44,758 nt of DNA from JAZSQZ01 sp045538175. GTDB taxonomy: Bacteria > Bacillota > Clostridia > Christensenellales > UBA1242. Location of the stretch: assembly GCA_045538175.1 (NCBI GenBank), contig JAZSQZ010000083.1, positions 1-44,758 on the forward strand. The letters run 5' to 3'. This document shows, piece after piece, positions 41,730-44,758 of the stretch. Each line of letters starts with the position of its first letter. Positions within the stretch are counted from its first letter, which is position 1. The notes under the pieces were generated by a model. It saw only the letters and a list, made by a program, of their open reading frames with translations. It was not told where the DNA came from and searched no databases. The position numbers and the translations under genes are program-made.

Positions 41730-42482
41730 TTACTTTTCTTTCTTAACAGGAAGAATAACTAAGTATCTATTTGGTTCTTCACCTTCGCTCTTTGTTGTAA
41801 CAAGTTCGTCAGCTTGAAGGGTTGTGTGAATAATCTTTCTTTCGTAAGCACTCATTGCTTCAAGTTTAATTGGTTTGTTGATTTTAACAGCTTTGTGTGC
41901 CATACGGTTTGCAAGGCTAATCAAAGATTCTTCTCTTCTTGTCTTATAATCTTCAACATCAATAAACATATGTGTTTGCTTAAATCCGTTGTTTTTAAGA
42001 ACAAGATTCAAAACTTCTTGTACAGCGTTAAGAGTTTCGCCACGTCTTCCAATAAGTTCGTTAACTTTTTCGCCTTTGATTGCAAATGTTGTGCCGTTTT
42101 CTGCCTTTACAACATTTACTTCAGCATCAACACCAAATTTAACAAGGAATTCTTCTAAGAATTTTTTACCAACATTGATTGCTTCTTCAACGTTTTCTTG
42201 TGTTTGAGGTGTTGCTTCTTTTTTTTCTTCAACAGCTTTTGGTGCTGTTTCTTTTTTTGTTTCTTTTGTAGTTTTTTCTTTTGCTTTTGCTGGTTTCTTT
42301 TCTTCTTTTACTGTTTCTTTTGTTTCTTTTTCTTCAAAAGACAACTCAACTTTAGCTTTTCTAAAAAAACCACCTTCATCAATAATTTTGATATCGACTT
42401 CTTCTTGTGTTAAACCACATTCTAAAAGTCCGTTTTCAATTGCTTTTTCTACATTTTTTCCTGTAGCAATAATTGTTTTCAT
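41730..42482 (-). CDS. RNA-binding protein Jag/KhpB (SpoIIIJ-associated)
   Basis: RNA-binding protein encoded next to yidC in Firmicutes; KhpB in streptococci binds RNA and affects cell elongation. The 250-residue protein shows the Jag_N domain (1-52, with FFRKAKVEL), a Lys/Glu/Thr-rich linker (53-95), a KH domain with the GRRGETLNAVQEVL loop (about 144-157), and a C-terminal R3H domain (ERKIIHTTLQ). Start ATG 42482 with GGGGG upstream, 15 bases after yidC. Last gene of the rpmH operon. Confidence 0.93.
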   Translation of the reverse strand: MKTIIATGKNVEKAIENGLLECGLTQEEVDIKIIDEGGFFRKAKVELSFEEKETKETVKEEKKPAKAKEKTTKETKKETAPKAVEEKKEATPQTQENVEEAINVGKKFLEEFLVKFGVDAEVNVVKAENGTTFAIKGEKVNELIGRRGETLNAVQEVLNLVLKNNGFKQTHMFIDVEDYKTRREESLISLANRMAHKAVKINKPIKLEAMSAYERKIIHTTLQADELVTTKSEGEEPNRYLVILPVKKEK

Positions 42483-42497
42483 TTTTCCCCCTAAAAA

Positions 42498-43580
42498 CTA
42501 CCTTCTATAATCAACTTTGATGGCATCTTTCTTCTTTTGTTCAGCCTTTTTGTCAATTTTGTCTGAAATAAACATAATAAGTGGCATAAGAAGTGTACTA
42601 ATAAGTGAACTTGTGATGATGTATACTGAGAAAGCAGCACTTGATGTAAGTGTAAACACCAACATAATTGCTGGAAGTAAAACCATCATAAACCAATTTG
42701 TTTTTTGTTTTGGTTTCTTTTCATAAGGGTTTTCACTCTTAGGTTGCATCATTTTTGTGTTGAAAAATTGTGTTAAGACTGAAATAAGTACAGCAAGTAC
42801 AGATAAAATATAATATCCGTTTACACCATTATGATTTTCAAATAAAGAATTCATAACAGCATTGTATTCTACTTCTGCAGCATTTTTTAGTTCTTCGGCA
42901 GTTGGACCGTTTTCAATATCTTCAAAAACTGTACCAGAAGCACCGATGTAAGATTTAAAATCTGGTATTCTGTTTGATACCGAATCAGAAATCCAAATAT
43001 TTTTTACCCAAAGCCAAGAGTCTTTAATTTCTTGATATTTATCGACGACTGCTTGTTCAGCAGCGGCTTTTTTAGTTGAATCTACACCTTCTAATTCTGC
43101 AACAAGTTGAAGATAATTTTTGTTTTCTGTGTTGATTGAAACTGAATTGTAATAAGTTGTTTTTAATTGTTCGTATTGGTCAGTAATCTTAAATCTAGAT
43201 ATTGTACCCATCGAATTAAACAAAGTCATAAAGATAACAAGTGTTGAAACCATATAAAGTAGCATAATAAAGCAAGAGCCACCCATGTTTACACCGTTTT
43301 TCTTATATAATTCAGCTTGTTTTTGTTGTAATAATTGTTGATTGTTTGCATAACGCTTTTGCAACTTTTCCATTTCTGGTTGAATTGTAGCGTTTGCTTT
43401 TTGCATTTTAGCAGTGCTTCTTTTTTGTAAGAAGTCAATTGGCGATAGTAATAGTTTTAAACATATTGTAAAAACTATAATTGCCCAAGCATAGTTTGTT
43501 ATAAAACTATAAAAAAATTTAATAAGGGTTGCCCAGAGCCCACCAGGCCATGTGGCACCCAGCAAGTTTACAAAACCCAT
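42498..43580 (-). CDS. yidC: Membrane protein insertase YidC/Oxa1 family
   Basis: Inserts membrane proteins, alone or with Sec. The 360-residue protein has membrane segments at about 31-48, 103-125, 256-277 and 300-340. Family marks: FTICLKLLLSPIDFLQKRS (about 37-55) and the cytoplasmic hairpin QPEMEKLQKRYANN. Two oddities: there is no N-terminal lipoprotein signal (Gram-positive YidC proteins usually have one), and the groove Arg of the usual RxxxxP motif is Lys42. An external insertion of about 120 residues (130-250) between helices 2 and 3 is longer than in SpoIIIJ. ATG 43580 has GGGG upstream and overlaps yidD by 13 bases. Confidence 0.93.
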   Translation of the reverse strand: MGFVNLLGATWPGGLWATLIKFFYSFITNYAWAIIVFTICLKLLLSPIDFLQKRSTAKMQKANATIQPEMEKLQKRYANNQQLLQQKQAELYKKNGVNMGGSCFIMLLYMVSTLVIFMTLFNSMGTISRFKITDQYEQLKTTYYNSVSINTENKNYLQLVAELEGVDSTKKAAAEQAVVDKYQEIKDSWLWVKNIWISDSVSNRIPDFKSYIGASGTVFEDIENGPTAEELKNAAEVEYNAVMNSLFENHNGVNGYYILSVLAVLISVLTQFFNTKMMQPKSENPYEKKPKQKTNWFMMVLLPAIMLVFTLTSSAAFSVYIITSSLISTLLMPLIMFISDKIDKKAEQKKKDAIKVDYRR

Positions 43581-43846
43581 TTGATTTTCCCCTTTATATT
43601 GTCAGGAACAGGGTCAAAAGATTTGTCCTTATTCCAAGGATTACACCTAACAATTCTCTTTGTTGCAATAAAAAAACCCCTAAAGATACCAAATTCTTTA
43701 ATTGCTTTTATGCTGTAACTTGAGCAAGTCGGCGTAAATTTGCAAGATTTGGGAAGTAGGGGACTGATTAAAAATTTGTATAAATATATAAGACTTAAAA
43801 AAATCCACTCAAGTGGTTTAAATAAAATTCTAAAAAACCTATACAT
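43568..43846 (-). CDS. yidD: Membrane protein insertion efficiency factor YidD
   Basis: Small membrane-associated helper of YidC-dependent insertion. The 92-residue protein has an amphipathic N-terminus followed by the conserved YKFLISPLLPKSCKFTPTCS segment (about 23-42) with three Cys, then SSYSIKAIKEFG and RCNPWNKDKSFDPVP. Start overlaps rnpA by 8 bases, end overlaps yidC by 13 bases; translation is probably coupled. Confidence 0.95.
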   Translation of the reverse strand: MYRFFRILFKPLEWIFLSLIYLYKFLISPLLPKSCKFTPTCSSYSIKAIKEFGIFRGFFIATKRIVRCNPWNKDKSFDPVPDNIKGKIKWVL

Positions 43847-44183
43847 TATCTAACATATCACTTTTAAGTAAGATATTTTCAACCTTTTGTTTAAGTTCCA
43901 AAAAGCTTAACTCCTCTAACCCTTTTCTTGCGATAAAAACATAATTGTATCTCGGGTTAAGACGAGCGATGTACGGTCTAACAATTTCAGTAAGTCGTCT
44001 TTTAAGTTTATGCCTTACAACACTGTTTCCAAGTTTATTGCTAATGGAAAAACCAAATTTGTTTGGCTTCCATGTAGTTTTAACATAGAAAAAAGTTATA
44101 AGTTTACTACCAACAGATTTACCGTGTTTATAAACAAAATTGAATTCTTTATTTTTCCTAAGTCTATATTGCTTTGATAACAT
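43839..44183 (-). CDS. rnpA: Ribonuclease P protein component
   Basis: Protein subunit of RNase P, which trims tRNA 5' ends (EC 3.1.26.5). The 114-residue protein has the N-terminal LRKNKEFNFVYKHGKSV, the FGFSISNKLGNSVVRHKLKRRLTEIVR signature in the middle (RNR-like NSVVRHKLKRR) and a C-terminal helix. The RNA component rnpB is not in the window. Start ATG 44183, 26 bases after rpmH. Confidence 0.95.
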   Translation of the reverse strand: MLSKQYRLRKNKEFNFVYKHGKSVGSKLITFFYVKTTWKPNKFGFSISNKLGNSVVRHKLKRRLTEIVRPYIARLNPRYNYVFIARKGLEELSFLELKQKVENILLKSDMLDNV

Positions 44184-44209
44184 TCCCTAATAACCCAAAA
44201 AACTCTAAA

Positions 44210-44347
44210 TTAAACAGACAATTTCTTTCTGCCGCGATTTCTTCTTCTTTGAAGAACTTTTCTACCGTTCTTAGTTTGCATTCTTTTTCTGAAACCGTGA
44301 ACTTTAACTCTTTTTCTTTTGTTTGGTTGGTAAGTACCTTTTTCCAT
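44210..44347 (-). CDS. rpmH: 50S ribosomal protein L34
   Basis: Complete 45-codon gene on the minus strand. Product begins MEKGTYQPNKRKRVKVHGF and continues with RKRMQTKNGRKVLQRRR...RGRKKLSV, the unmistakable L34 sequence. It differs from the common MKRTYQP start. The ribosome binding site AAGGAG lies 12 bases before the ATG, a long spacing; no alternative in-frame start exists. First gene of rpmH-rnpA-yidD-yidC-jag. Confidence 0.97.
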   Translation of the reverse strand: MEKGTYQPNKRKRVKVHGFRKRMQTKNGRKVLQRRRNRGRKKLSV

Positions 44348-44575
44348 AACGTAACATTTCTCCTTTTTTAGTATTGCCCGTATAATCTTTGTCTAGGGTT
44401 TTCAAAGCAGTTGGCTTTATCTGTGGTAAAGTTATTGAAGGGCCAATTTTTTTTCAAAAATCGTACTGCAAGTATATAACAAAAAATTCTCGATGTCAAT
44501 GGTTTTTAAAATCTGATTTAGAATTGTCAAAAATATACAAAAAATAAAATTTTTAAAAAATCTTCAATTTTTTTG

Positions 44576-44604
44576 TTGACAAAATTTTTTTAAAAGAGTA
44601 TATA
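44576..44604 (+). promoter_or_regulatory. Rightward promoter, probably for dnaA
   Basis: Perfect TTGACA (44576-44581), 17-base spacer, TATATA (44599-44604). No plus-strand gene follows within the window. Confidence 0.55.
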
Positions 44605-44694
44605 CCCCGTCCAACCGGTCTAGTTTTTATAATAATATAATTATTTATATAATATAAGTTTTTGAACTCACCATAGTTAGTACAAAAACTAAAT

Positions 44695-44757
44695 GGTCAA
44701 AAACAGTTTTCAAAACCCATCGGTTTTCTCTAAACCCTAGGAAAATAAAGGGGTTTG
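44695..44757 (-). repeat. Dispersed intergenic motif copy, inverted
   Basis: CTAGGAAAATAAAGGGGTTT (44738-44757) with TGGTCA (44695-44700) and the shared 14-mer GGTTTTCTCTAAAC (44722-44735). Reverse-complemented it reads CCCCTTTATTTTCCTAG...TGACCATTTAGTTTT, close to the 13.8 kb copy. Confidence 0.55.
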
Positions 44758-44758
44758 T

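Larger units (their letters stand above)
44348..44758. other. rpmH upstream spacer (dnaA-rpmH region), right edge
   Basis: No gene. By conserved order dnaA should start just beyond the window on the plus strand. A degenerate box-like TGTGGTAAA near 44421 is the only DnaA-box resemblance. An ACCGGTC half of the GACCGGTC palindrome occurs near 44,614-44,620, and the spacer ends in an inverted copy of the dispersed motif. Confidence 0.6.

Overview
The window is an AT-rich, low-GC Gram-positive (Firmicutes, Clostridia-like) chromosome segment next to the replication origin. The lineage call rests on gene content: the order rpmH-rnpA-yidD-yidC-jag-mnmE...mnmG-rsmG-parA-parB, a GGGtGRT/NifU-like pair, UPF0371 and DUF1015 genes, strong purine-rich ribosome binding sites, intrinsic terminators with U tracts, and no outer-membrane genes. 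It looks like an uncultured gut clostridial type, but I cannot name a genus. Genetic code 11 fits throughout, and TTG starts occur (uppP, ftsH).

Left part (1-12.3 kb): the start of trkA (K+ uptake regulation, runs off the left edge), a COG2509 FAD-dependent dehydrogenase, a large lipoprotein, pgi-tsaC (glycolysis / tRNA t6A synthesis), a UPF0371 protein, an MscS channel, a membrane protein with a C-terminal zinc ribbon, and the Mg2+ transporter mgtE. Middle (12.5-25.3 kb): a PAP2 phosphatase, a 34-residue Cys-rich peptide, a Ca2+-type P-ATPase coupled to a NUDIX hydrolase, argS, uppP, ychF, a divergent Xre-repressor / sigma-like gene pair with an operator-promoter, a DUF1015 gene, and the NifU-like/GGGtGRT operon. 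At 25.4-30 kb: a candidate small RNA, tRNA-Val(GAC), an orphan nucleotidyltransferase-fold protein, a secreted/anchored protein, and ftsH.

At 30.0-34.0 kb there are four kilobases without a credible gene. This block contains a dense DnaA-box cluster (30,960-31,213), five perfect 16-bp parS palindromes in 708 bp (32,893-33,600) plus one degenerate parS at 30,359, and many copies of a short intergenic motif (CCCTTTATTTTNCTA with a CGACCA box) that also occurs elsewhere in the window. It looks like a combined origin/centromere block beside parB and parA.

Right part (34-44.8 kb): all protein genes lie on the minus strand, in the classical order leading back to the dnaA-rpmH boundary. Two genes not normally found there (an S51-like peptidase and a histidine phosphatase) sit between mnmE and mnmG. 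The window ends in the rpmH-upstream spacer, with a good rightward promoter that probably serves dnaA just outside the window. The most interesting regions are the 30-34 kb block, the dispersed motif family, the sigma-like/Xre switch, the leaderless mnmE promoter and the 60-nt RNA candidate at 25.47 kb.
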